DNA of 64,000 nt from Pseudomonas abieticivorans. Its GTDB lineage: Bacteria; Pseudomonadota; Gammaproteobacteria; Pseudomonadales; Pseudomonadaceae. The stretch is taken from NCBI RefSeq assembly GCF_023509015.1, contig NZ_CP094975.1, positions 5,325,501-5,389,500 on the forward strand, written 5' to 3'. Positions 34,543 through 42,081 of the stretch are shown here, in pieces. Made by a program: the position numbers and the translations under genes. The notes beneath the pieces were generated by a model. The model was not told the origin of the DNA. It saw only the letters and a list, made by a program, of their open reading frames with translations, and did no database searches. Each line of letters starts with the position of its first letter. The first letter of the stretch is position 1.

Positions 34543-35401
34543 GGTGGCCCTCCACCCATTGGCGGCTGTGCTGCAACAGTTGGCGGGTGGCCAGATCGGC
34601 CGGCAGCGGTGCGTAGGCCAATTGGGCCAGTTGCTGGCTGAAGTCGGCTGGCAGCGGTTGTTTGCTGTGGGCCTGCAGAAACTGCTGCCAGGCCTCGCCC
34701 TGCAAGGTGGCCACGGCCGGGTTGCCGGGCATGGACAGGGCGACGCGCTTGAGCAGCTCAGGCAGTTCGCGCAGGGCCCCGGTGGTGCCGGCGCGTTCGA
34801 TTTGCGCCAGGCGCAGCAGGGCGTCACGGCGGTACTGGTTTTGCCGCCACTGCCACAGGCGCCAGGCGGCGTAGGCGATGAGCGCGATGATCAACAGCAC
34901 GGCCACAGCGGCCCAACCCCAAGTCTGGGGGGTGTAGCTGATGGCGGGCGGCAGGGCCATTTCCCGCAGTTGTTCAATGTCAGGCCGCTGTGTAGGAGCG
35001 GATTTATCCGCGAAGGCCGTGCCGCCGTACATCAGGCATACCGCAGCGATTTTTTCGCGGATGAATCCGCTCCTACAGGGGGGCGGGGGTGCGGCTGTAG
35101 GAGCGGATTTATCCGCGAAGGCCGCGCCGCCGTACATCAGGCATACCGCAGCGATTTTTTCGCGGATGAATCCGCTCCTACAGGGGGGCGAGGGTGCGGC
35201 TGTAGGAGCGGATTTATCCGCGAAAGCCGCGCTGCGGTACATCAGGTACGGCGCAGTAATTTTTTCGCGGATGAATCCGCTCCTACAGGGCGTCGGGGGT
35301 GCGGCTGTAGGAGCGGATTTATCCGCGAAGGCCGCGCTGCGGTACATCAGGTACGGCGCGGTAATTTTTTCGCGGATAAATCCGCTCCTGCAGGGGTTCA
35401 T
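34529..35401 (-). CDS. DUF4381 protein with four REP units translated in its N-terminus
   Basis: 290 residues if read from the ATG at 35401. That start overlaps the DUF58 stop as ATGA, the coupling used throughout the operon, and gives MNP. Four copies of a 35-residue REP-encoded unit follow (CRSGFIREK...FADKSAPT), then the normal protein resumes at QRPDIEQLREMALPPAISYTP. One membrane helix (about 158-182, WGWAAVAVLLIIALIAY) and a cytoplasmic helical domain complete the DUF4381 family, which always sits in MoxR/DUF58/VWA operons. Without the repeats the protein would be about 150 residues, the usual size. An internal start (for example at REMALPP) is possible, but no good ribosome binding site is seen there. 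Confidence 0.8.
   Translation of the reverse strand: MNPCRSGFIREKITAPYLMYRSAAFADKSAPTAAPPTPCRSGFIREKITAPYLMYRSAAFADKSAPTAAPSPPCRSGFIREKIAAVCLMYGGAAFADKSAPTAAPPPPCRSGFIREKIAAVCLMYGGTAFADKSAPTQRPDIEQLREMALPPAISYTPQTWGWAAVAVLLIIALIAYAAWRLWQWRQNQYRRDALLRLAQIERAGTTGALRELPELLKRVALSMPGNPAVATLQGEAWQQFLQAHSKQPLPADFSQQLAQLAYAPLPADLATRQLLQHSRQWVEGHHVAT
34991..35395. repeat. Tandem array of four 105-bp REP doublet units inside a gene
   Basis: Each unit starts with TGTAGGAGCGGATTTATCC and contains the facing arm GCGGATGAATCCGCTCCTAC; starts are at 34991, 35096, 35201 and 35306, exactly 105 bases apart. The spacers differ slightly between the first two and last two units (GTACATCAGGCATACCGCAG versus GTACATCAGGTACGGCGC), so they fall into two pairs. 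Because 105 is a multiple of three and the minus-strand frame has no stop, the DUF4381 frame stays open. The plus strand is open as well, but that is a by-product. Confidence 0.97.
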
Positions 35402-36336
35402 TGTTGCCTCCCCAATTCCGAACGTAGTTGTTCCAGGGCCGGGAACTCGGTGCTGAACATCAGCAGCGGCACCTGGCTGCGGCGCAACAGGCTGGCGACT
35501 TCCTGCAGCCGCCCGCCGAGGAACTCGCCCAGGGGTTTGTGCACCTGGCGTTTGCCGACGGCCAGCTCGATCTGCAGTTGCCCCTGGGTAACCAGCAACC
35601 GCCCCTTGTCGGGTACGTTCAGGGCGATGGGGTCATACACCTGCAAGGCCAGCACATCGTTGTGCGCGCGCAATTGGCGAAGCAGTTGCAAGGTGCGCGG
35701 GGTGGCACCGGCAAAATCGCTGATCAGGCAAATCAAATGGTCGTGCCCGGCCAAGGCCAGGCAACGCTGCAGCACGTTGTCCAGTTGCTGTTCGCCCTCG
35801 CTGTCGGGATTGCTGGCCGACAGTTGCTGATTGTGTTGGACCAGGTGCGCGCACAACGCCTGCACCCGGGCGCGGCTGCGCAAGGGGGCGACACTGTCGA
35901 TGCGCTGGTCGTTGAACACCAGCCCGCCAACCCGGTCGCCACTGTTGAATACCATCCACGCCGCAAGCGCACCCAGCTCGGCCGCCAAGGCCGACTTGAA
36001 GCTGCGTCTGGAGCCGAAAAACATCGACATGCGCTGGTCCACCACGATCAAGGCCGGGCGGTCGCGCTCTTCGGTGAAGCTGCGCACCACGGCTTTTCCG
36101 GTGCGTAGCGAGGCGCGCCAGTCCAGGTGGCGCAGGTCATCGCCCGGCTGGTAGCGGCGCAGTTCGTCAAAGTTCAGGCCGCGCCCGCGCAAGCGCGAAG
36201 CATGGTTGCCGGCCAACAGGCTGTGGCGCGGCTGGCGGGCCAAAAAGCTCAAGCCACGGCTTTGCTCGGCCAAGCCCATCAACTGGCTCAGCGAAATATA
36301 GACCAGCCCGTCTACCGCCTGCTCGGGCACCTGCAT
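35398..36336 (-). CDS. DUF58 domain protein
   Basis: 312 residues from the ATG at 36336, eight bases after GAGGAG. The DUF58 signature is GRGLNFDELRRYQPGDDLRHLDWRASLRTG (about 50-80), followed by a degenerate VWA fold: LIVVDQRMSMFFGS replaces the usual DxSxS metal site. No membrane segment. In MoxR operons DUF58 proteins bridge the AAA+ ATPase and membrane VWA proteins. It lies 10 bases after the MoxR stop and is coupled to DUF4381. Confidence 0.92.
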   Translation of the reverse strand: MQVPEQAVDGLVYISLSQLMGLAEQSRGLSFLARQPRHSLLAGNHASRLRGRGLNFDELRRYQPGDDLRHLDWRASLRTGKAVVRSFTEERDRPALIVVDQRMSMFFGSRRSFKSALAAELGALAAWMVFNSGDRVGGLVFNDQRIDSVAPLRSRARVQALCAHLVQHNQQLSASNPDSEGEQQLDNVLQRCLALAGHDHLICLISDFAGATPRTLQLLRQLRAHNDVLALQVYDPIALNVPDKGRLLVTQGQLQIELAVGKRQVHKPLGEFLGGRLQEVASLLRRSQVPLLMFSTEFPALEQLRSELGRQQ

Positions 36337-36346
36337 CACGCACTCC

Positions 36347-37315
36347 TCAGGCCGGCAGGGCCACTTTTTCCTGAAGCCGATCCAGCACGGCGTCGGCACT
36401 GATGCCGTCGGCCACCGCGTCGTAGCTCAACTGCAGGCGGTGGCGCAGCACCGGGTGCAGCACCGCGCGCACGTTGTCGGGCGTGACAAAGGTTTGGCCC
36501 TTGAGCCAGGCATCGGCGCGGGCGCAGCGGTCCAGGCCGATGCCGCCGCGAGGGCTGGCTCCTATGTTGATCCAGCGGCCCAGGTCGGCGTCGTAGTCGG
36601 CGGGGTGGCGGGTGGCGTTGATCAGGTCGATCAGGTAACGGTCGATGGCCGGTGCCACGCTGATCGCCGCGACCTCCTCGCGCGCCGCAAAAATCACTTG
36701 CTGGCCCAACTTGAACGCTGACGCCAGCTCGGCGGCCTGCTCTTCGTTGCGCAATAGGCGCAGCACTTGGGCTTCATCTTCAGGCTTGGGGTAGTCGAGC
36801 AGTACCTTCATCAAAAAGCGGTCCATCTGCGCCTCCGGCAGCGGGTAGGTGCCTTCCTGTTCGATGGGGTTTTGCGTGGCGATCACGATGAACAGCGGCG
36901 GCAACACATGGCTCTTGCCGGCCACGGTGATCTGCCGTTCTTCCATGGCTTCCAGCAACGCGGCCTGGACCTTGGCCGGGGCGCGGTTGATCTCGTCGGC
37001 CAGGATCAGGTTGCCGAACAAGGGCCCTGGCTGGAACTGGATCTGGTTCTGCCCGTTGGCCTGGTGCAGCACTTCGGCGCCGGTGATGTCCGAAGGCAGC
37101 AGGTCAGGGGTGAACTGGATGCGGCTCATCTGGGCATCCAGGTGCCGGGCCAGTGCCTTGACCGTGCGGGTCTTGGCCAGCCCCGGCAGGCTCTCCAGCA
37201 ACAGGTGCCCATTGGCCAATAGGCCCAGCAGCACCTGGCGGATCACCGCGTCCTGGCCCAGCACGCCTTCGGCGACGCTTGCGTGCAAGGCCTTGATGTC
37301 ATCGAGTGTGCTCAT
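36347..37315 (-). CDS. MoxR-family AAA+ ATPase
   Basis: 322 residues from the ATG at 37315. Walker A is the MoxR variant LPGLAKTR near residue 46, Walker B is LILADEINRAP near 110, and sensor 1 is IATQNPIEQEG. The C-terminal lid with ISVAPAIDRYLIDLINATR is conserved. MoxR ATPases work with VWA proteins as metal- or cofactor-inserting chaperones (the founding member is needed for methanol dehydrogenase). Its position ahead of DUF58, DUF4381 and two VWA genes completes the machine. The frame extending upstream into the Pro/His-rich gene is an artefact. Confidence 0.94.
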   Translation of the reverse strand: MSTLDDIKALHASVAEGVLGQDAVIRQVLLGLLANGHLLLESLPGLAKTRTVKALARHLDAQMSRIQFTPDLLPSDITGAEVLHQANGQNQIQFQPGPLFGNLILADEINRAPAKVQAALLEAMEERQITVAGKSHVLPPLFIVIATQNPIEQEGTYPLPEAQMDRFLMKVLLDYPKPEDEAQVLRLLRNEEQAAELASAFKLGQQVIFAAREEVAAISVAPAIDRYLIDLINATRHPADYDADLGRWINIGASPRGGIGLDRCARADAWLKGQTFVTPDNVRAVLHPVLRHRLQLSYDAVADGISADAVLDRLQEKVALPA

Positions 37316-37319
37316 AGGG

Positions 37320-37913
37320 TCACCATGGCGAATGCACGACAATGAATTGCACGCTGCTGCCCACGTATTGCGGCTGGTACCAGGTGGGCCCGCAGTGCTG
37401 GTAGGCCACGCCATTGGCCACCACCGACACGCAATCGGCCGGGATGGTGGTGACCCGGGTGCCCACGGCGATAATGGCTGCCGTGGTGCCGGCCACGACG
37501 GCGGCAGCGGCCCAAGGGTGGTACCAGTCATCGCCATGCGGTGGCGGCGGTGGTGGGGGCGGCGGCATCGGATGCGGGCCCGGGCCAGGTCCTGGGTAGG
37601 GGCCGGGGTGCGGACCGGGCGGCGGCATCGGGTGCGGCGCCGGGCCAGGTGGCATCGGATGCGGCTGTGGCCCCGGCATGGGATGCGGTTGCGGCGCGGG
37701 CATCGGATGTGGCTGCGGCGAAGGCATGGGGTGCGGCTGGGGTGCAGGCATTGGCCGAGGCGCGGGCGGTGGTGCGCCATGGAAGTTGCCACCATGCGGC
37801 ATCACGAAGCTGCGGCCACCGCCACCGCCGCGCATTTGCCAGGCGTTGGCGGCCAGGGGGTCAAGCAGGCTGACGATCAGGCCGGCGGTCAGCAGAAGGC
37901 GCATGGGTTTCAT
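37320..37913 (-). CDS. Exported Pro/His-rich protein, DUF6515-like C-terminus
   Basis: 197 residues with a signal peptide (LLLTAGLIVSLLDPLAANA). Residues 45-130 are Pro/His/Met-rich, built on an eight-residue unit like MPAPQPHP that is encoded by 24-bp direct repeats. The C-terminal part (about 135-195) has a hydrophobic segment (AAAVVAGTTAAIIAVGT) and CVSVVANGVAYQHCGPTWYQPQY, a two-Cys motif typical of small Pseudomonas periplasmic proteins (DUF6515-like, from memory). The His/Met content could bind copper or other metal; this is inference. It overlaps the DUF2092 stop by four bases and precedes MoxR by four. Confidence 0.82.
   Translation of the reverse strand: MKPMRLLLTAGLIVSLLDPLAANAWQMRGGGGGRSFVMPHGGNFHGAPPPAPRPMPAPQPHPMPSPQPHPMPAPQPHPMPGPQPHPMPPGPAPHPMPPPGPHPGPYPGPGPGPHPMPPPPPPPPPHGDDWYHPWAAAAVVAGTTAAIIAVGTRVTTIPADCVSVVANGVAYQHCGPTWYQPQYVGSSVQFIVVHSPW
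37651..37764. repeat. 24-bp tandem repeat coding for Pro/His units
   Basis: Four full units of 24 bases start at 37651, 37675, 37699 and 37723, each beginning GGCATCGGATGCGGCTG or close, with a partial fifth. They lie inside the Pro/His-rich gene and keep its frame, so unit number could vary between strains without breaking the protein. Confidence 0.85.
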
Positions 37914-38674
37914 GGCTGCTCTCCTGCAGGCGCTGGCACGGGCGCTTGAATCACCCGCAGGGGCACCTGCTGCGCCTTGGCCGGCGGGATGAAGGTGAAG
38001 GTATTGGCCGGGATCTGGGCCTTCAGGTCCCAGTTGAAGTCGACACTGTGGCGCGGCAGCTCAGGGGTGTCACGGCGGGTGATGACCAGGCGGCAGGGCA
38101 GCGGGTCGGGACCGGTGCGCACCCACAGCTGCCAGTCGATGTCGGGCTGACGGTAGGCGTAATGGGTGCAGGTGTAGGCGCCCAGGCGCTCGTCGCCAAT
38201 CACCAACGCTTCACTGATGCCCACGTCCTTGGCCGTGGTCGGCCCCCAGCGGAACAGGTCCGACAGTGGCAGTTCGATGCCGTAGCGGTCGGCAATGTCA
38301 TCGAGCAACGCATCGATGGTCGCTGGCGCCGGGCCGTTGGTGTAGTAGCCGTAATGGCCGTCGTACAAGGTGAAGCTTTTGCCGTCATAAAAGAACTGCC
38401 GTGCCGACGTGCCCTGGTCGACGCTGACGTGCAGTTTGTCCGGGTGCACGGTGAGCACGTCGGTGCGGTGATGGAACTCCACCACCTGGCCGGTCTCCAG
38501 GGTCTGGTCGGTGGCGCTCTCGGCGCTCAAGGCGTAATGGGGCAGGGCGTGCAGGTAGCGGCCCATGGTCTCAAGTACGCCCAGGGCGCGGCTATCCATT
38601 TCTGCTGGTGCCTGGGCATGGGCGCTGCCGGCCAGGCACAGGCCCAGCAGCAACGCGATACGGGTGTAGTTCAT
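37910..38674 (-). CDS. DUF2092 exported protein
   Basis: 254 residues with a clear signal peptide (RIALLLGLCLAGSAHA). The body is a beta-sheet shell of the lipoprotein-carrier type: VEFHHRTDVLTVHPDKLHVSV, FFYDGKSFTLYDGHYGYY, and late ITRRDTPELPRHSVDFNW, the DUF2092 pattern. Such LolA/LppX-like folds bind hydrophobic ligands in the periplasm. Function in this family is unknown. It is coupled to the following gene by a four-base overlap and lies 13 bases after the MetA-type gene. Confidence 0.85.
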   Translation of the reverse strand: MNYTRIALLLGLCLAGSAHAQAPAEMDSRALGVLETMGRYLHALPHYALSAESATDQTLETGQVVEFHHRTDVLTVHPDKLHVSVDQGTSARQFFYDGKSFTLYDGHYGYYTNGPAPATIDALLDDIADRYGIELPLSDLFRWGPTTAKDVGISEALVIGDERLGAYTCTHYAYRQPDIDWQLWVRTGPDPLPCRLVITRRDTPELPRHSVDFNWDLKAQIPANTFTFIPPAKAQQVPLRVIQAPVPAPAGEQP

Positions 38675-38687
38675 GGTGCGCTCCCGG

Positions 38688-39593
38688 TTACCAGACGTAT
38701 TGCAGGCGGAACGTCCACACGTTCACGTCAGGCGAGCCTTCGCGCTCCGACACCGTGTCGGAATAGGCCACCAATCCGCCGAACTGGGGTGACAACATGA
38801 AGCCCAGGCTGGCGCCGGCCAGGGAGTTTTCCTTCTTGTTGTCTTGCCAGTCGCCGTTGATGCGGGTTTCGCCGCCGACGTTGTAGGTGGCGTCCAGCGA
38901 TACCCACAGGGCGCGGTTAATGGTGTAGCTGTAGTGTCCTTCCACGGCGTACAGGGGTTTTTGCTCAAGCTTGTTGTTGCCCAGGTAGTCATCGTTGTCG
39001 CCGTACAGCGAGACATAGGTGTTGAACTCAAGCCAAGTAGGGCCAATGGGGGTGCCGAAGGCGATCTCCGGCTTGAACACCCATCGGTTGGCGCCGATGT
39101 TGATGACTTTTTTCTTGTCGTAGTCACCGGTGGGCACGGTCAGCCAGGCGGCGCCGGACAGGAAGGTCTCGGGCTTCCAGTTCATGAACTCCTCGGCGCT
39201 CAGGGCCGGGCCACCGAAAAAGTTGTGGGCCAGTACCACCTGGCTGTCGCCCATGCCGCTGTTGTGCTTGGTGCCGCTGAAAAACTGCGCATTGTCGAAC
39301 GAGGCACTGAGGTCGGCGTAGGGCTGCAGGAACTGGATGGCGGTATTGCGCCCGTCTACCGAGAACGAGCGGGCATAACGAAAAATGTACACGTCGGCAT
39401 TCAGCGACAGGCCGTCCAATGGCACCGAGGTGTCGATCGGGGTGTTGGTGTCCACCAATGCGTAATAACCGAACACCATGTTCAGGTCAGTGGGCGTGTT
39501 TTGCCAGTCGCGGGCGTTGTCGGCCTGGCTCACCAACGGTGTGGCGGCCAGGGTGAGGGCGGTCAGTCGACCCAAATGCGTACGGTACCCCAT
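38688..39593 (-). CDS. Outer-membrane protein of the MetA/phenol-degradation family
   Basis: 301 residues with a short signal peptide (LTALTLAATPLVSQA). Alternating strands ending in aromatic residues and a terminal FRLQYVW are those of an outer-membrane barrel. The phrases FLQPYADLSASF, GMGDSQVVLAHNFFGGP and WLTVPTGDYD are typical of the MetA-pathway group, thought to admit hydrophobic aromatic compounds. It lies 20 bases after the DUF1254 gene. The ligand here is unknown. Confidence 0.85.
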   Translation of the reverse strand: MGYRTHLGRLTALTLAATPLVSQADNARDWQNTPTDLNMVFGYYALVDTNTPIDTSVPLDGLSLNADVYIFRYARSFSVDGRNTAIQFLQPYADLSASFDNAQFFSGTKHNSGMGDSQVVLAHNFFGGPALSAEEFMNWKPETFLSGAAWLTVPTGDYDKKKVINIGANRWVFKPEIAFGTPIGPTWLEFNTYVSLYGDNDDYLGNNKLEQKPLYAVEGHYSYTINRALWVSLDATYNVGGETRINGDWQDNKKENSLAGASLGFMLSPQFGGLVAYSDTVSEREGSPDVNVWTFRLQYVW

Positions 39594-39613
39594 GGTTTTG
39601 CTCCTTCAAAAAT

Positions 39614-41014
39614 CTAGCGGGCAGTCGGGATCAGCAGCGGCAGTTTCCATTGGCCATTGGCCAATGTCGGCCCGGGCATGTACACGCGCAACACCCCGTA
39701 GAACGGGCCGTCCGGTGCCGGCAACCAGTTGCTTACCTTGTCTGTTCCGGGCGAGTCGTGCTGCACGTAAAGGGTCAGGCCGCCGTCGGCGTCCTTGTGC
39801 AGCTGGCCGAGCATGCGCGAGTTGATCAGGTAGCGATCCAGTGGGTTGTCCACCAGCAGCTTGGTCTTGGCGTCGTACATCGTCAGTGACCAGAAGGCCT
39901 TGGCAGGGGGCAGCTCGCCCTTTTTGAAATGCAGGGTGTAGTTCTGCTTGGCGGCGTTGGCCGGTTGGCCTTTGGCGTCGGTGAAGTAGCCCAGGTAATT
40001 GGCTTCGGCGGCCGAGTTGCCGAAGATGCCCATGTTGGCGCCCACGTAGCGGTACAGGTAGTTGTTCTTGAGGTGCTCACGGGTGCCGAAGAAGTCGCCG
40101 CTGGTGAGCTGGTGCGTGTCGATCTTGGTCTTCTTCAAATCGGCAAATTCGGCCTTGCCGGCTTCGATGCCGCGCTGCAAGGCAGCCAATTGCTCGGGGC
40201 TCAGGCTTTTTTCGTCAAAGGCAGCGCCTGGGCCGACATCGATTTTCGCCAGGCGCTTGAACAGCTCGGTTTCGCTGGCCACCGGTTGCGCGAAGCCGAG
40301 CATGAAATCCAGGTAGCGGAACAGCGCCGGGCTGTCGCTCATGTCGGCCTGGGGCGCTGGCCAGTCGATGGCGGGGGCGGCGGGCGGCGCGGGTTGCTTG
40401 AGGTATTCGCTGAGCGGTTGAACCTTATAGCCCTGTTGGATTTGCTGGACCTTGTCCAAGTCCTTGTCATCGAACAATTGGGTGCGATACAGGCCATAGA
40501 CGATGTCGCCTTCGCTGCGCACGACCTTGTCGACATTGGCAGGCTTGGGGCCTTTCCAATGGGGGCCGGCCACCAGGAAGTGGCCGCCTTTGTTACCGGT
40601 GGTGCGGGTGCCCAGGTAGGCGAAATTCTGCGTGTACAGGTCGATCAATTGGGTGGAGTAGTAGCGGCTGCCGTCCACCGCCGGAAGGGTCAGCACTTGC
40701 GGTTCGGCGCGCAGGTCCAGCCACACGAACGAGTAGGGCGTGTCCGAGTTGGGCGTGATGAATGCCGTGTCCTTGGGCGTGAACACCCGGGCGGTGTTGC
40801 CGATCTGGTTGAACGGTGCCTTGTAGTCGGGGCCGTCCTTATCCACCGCTTGGGCGTAGAGGGTCTTGTACATCTCCACCACCGGAAAGCCGTACAGGTA
40901 GGCTTGCTTGGCCAGTGCCTCGGCTTCGCTGGGGGTGGCGCTGAACTCGGCCAGTGCCGGTGCGCTGATCATCAAGGCCAGTGACGGGATCAACAACAGG
41001 TTCAAAGACTTCAT
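39614..41014 (-). CDS. DUF1254/DUF1214 exported protein (near start of the cluster)
   Basis: 466 residues; start chosen at 41014 with AAGGA nine bases upstream, followed by a signal peptide (LNLLLIPSLALMISAPALA). DUF1254 (about 35-170: LAKQAYLYGFPVVEMYKTLY, FITPNSDTPYSFVW) and DUF1214 (about 320-455: FWSLTMYDAKTKLLVDNPLDRY) are complete. It is closely similar to the protein at 21771, so two paralogues bracket the cluster. Periplasmic; activity unknown. Confidence 0.92.
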   Translation of the reverse strand: MKSLNLLLIPSLALMISAPALAEFSATPSEAEALAKQAYLYGFPVVEMYKTLYAQAVDKDGPDYKAPFNQIGNTARVFTPKDTAFITPNSDTPYSFVWLDLRAEPQVLTLPAVDGSRYYSTQLIDLYTQNFAYLGTRTTGNKGGHFLVAGPHWKGPKPANVDKVVRSEGDIVYGLYRTQLFDDKDLDKVQQIQQGYKVQPLSEYLKQPAPPAAPAIDWPAPQADMSDSPALFRYLDFMLGFAQPVASETELFKRLAKIDVGPGAAFDEKSLSPEQLAALQRGIEAGKAEFADLKKTKIDTHQLTSGDFFGTREHLKNNYLYRYVGANMGIFGNSAAEANYLGYFTDAKGQPANAAKQNYTLHFKKGELPPAKAFWSLTMYDAKTKLLVDNPLDRYLINSRMLGQLHKDADGGLTLYVQHDSPGTDKVSNWLPAPDGPFYGVLRVYMPGPTLANGQWKLPLLIPTAR

Positions 41015-41041
41015 GTGAACGGATCCTTGTTAACGCGACAA

Positions 41042-41833
41042 TCATTTACCGAGGGTGACGTTGATGCCCGCAAATAGCGTGAATTGCGGCACGCCTGCGC
41101 CTTCGTGTTGCACCGTCCATTGGGGCTCGACATAGGCGTTGAAAATATTGACGCCCACCTTCCAGGCCCTGCCCACGCCCAAACCGATGGGGATGTAGTG
41201 GGTGTCGTTTTTCAGATCGAACGTCCACGTGCCGGTGGAGCGCAGGTACCAACCCTTGGGCAGGTTGTGAATGACAAAGGGCTGGAAGGTGGCGGATTCG
41301 ACATGTTCGCGGTCGCTGTCGCCGGCGAACGAGCTCTGGTATTGCACCAGGGCGCCCAGCAACCCGCGCGGGGAGGCGTCGATGGCAATCGCCGCCAGGC
41401 CCGCCTGCCATTTGCCGGTGCCCAGTTCGTCGTGCGCGGCGGTGGGCGCGGTGATTTGCGGGCCGATGCCCAGTTGCACACCTTCGGTCTTGAGCAAGAA
41501 GATGTCGAACAGGTTCAGGTCGCCCATGCCCGTGCTGTAGCCGCCTTTTGGGTCGGGGCGGGTGCTGATCGGCAAGGTGGCGCGCAGTAATTGCGGCACG
41601 CCGATAAAGTCGCCCGGGGCAACTGGCAAAGTGCCACGTAATAGCGTGTCGTTAGTATGGAGGTTGCTGTTATATAACTGCGGGGTGTAATAGTCCTGCA
41701 GGTTAAGACCCGGCGCCAAGTTCAGCGGGTTATTACTTTTGTTGGCGGTATCGGCATTGTCGGCCAGGGCAAATTGGCCAGCTTGGAGGCTCAACGCCAC
41801 GCCCAGCGCGGTGCGGGTGAATAATCTGTCCAT
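41042..41833 (-). CDS. Outer-membrane-type protein, first gene of the large cluster
   Basis: 263 residues from the ATG at 41833 (a TTG four codons earlier is possible). Signal peptide TALGVALSLQAGQFALA. The body has alternating strands (GMGDLNLFDIFLLK, GPQITAPTAAHDELGTGKW, YVEPQWTVQHEG) and ends GINVTLGK, like small barrel or MetA-like channel proteins. It has no exact named family that I recognise. Being first, it marks the probable promoter side of the cluster; the 248-base gap upstream is shared with a divergent oxidoreductase gene. Confidence 0.8.
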   Translation of the reverse strand: MDRLFTRTALGVALSLQAGQFALADNADTANKSNNPLNLAPGLNLQDYYTPQLYNSNLHTNDTLLRGTLPVAPGDFIGVPQLLRATLPISTRPDPKGGYSTGMGDLNLFDIFLLKTEGVQLGIGPQITAPTAAHDELGTGKWQAGLAAIAIDASPRGLLGALVQYQSSFAGDSDREHVESATFQPFVIHNLPKGWYLRSTGTWTFDLKNDTHYIPIGLGVGRAWKVGVNIFNAYVEPQWTVQHEGAGVPQFTLFAGINVTLGK

Positions 41834-42081
41834 AGTATTCTTCAACGCCTTAATCCAATGCAGCGGCGAGGGAGAATAACCCCCAAGGAATCGCTAGTTG
41901 AAGTTAGCAGCGAATTTCGCCCTTGCAAGTTTGTGTGTGAAACATTTTTTAATCGGTGGTTGAATGATTAGCTGCCTTAGCATAAGCCGTACTGGATGGC
42001 CGGCAGACAGAAGTGATTGGCCGGATGCCACGGTGTGCAGGCCATAGACTGAACCCATCGTCAACAGCCTTAGGCACCCTC

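Noticed and set aside
34991..35395. Possible CRISPR array
   Set aside because: Four direct repeats were considered, but each unit is an inverted REP pair with near-identical spacers and no cas gene is near.
34541..35830. 429-codon plus-strand frame across the REP array
   Set aside because: Its middle is REP translated on the other strand and its ends are antisense to DUF4381 and DUF58; the minus-strand genes have family motifs.
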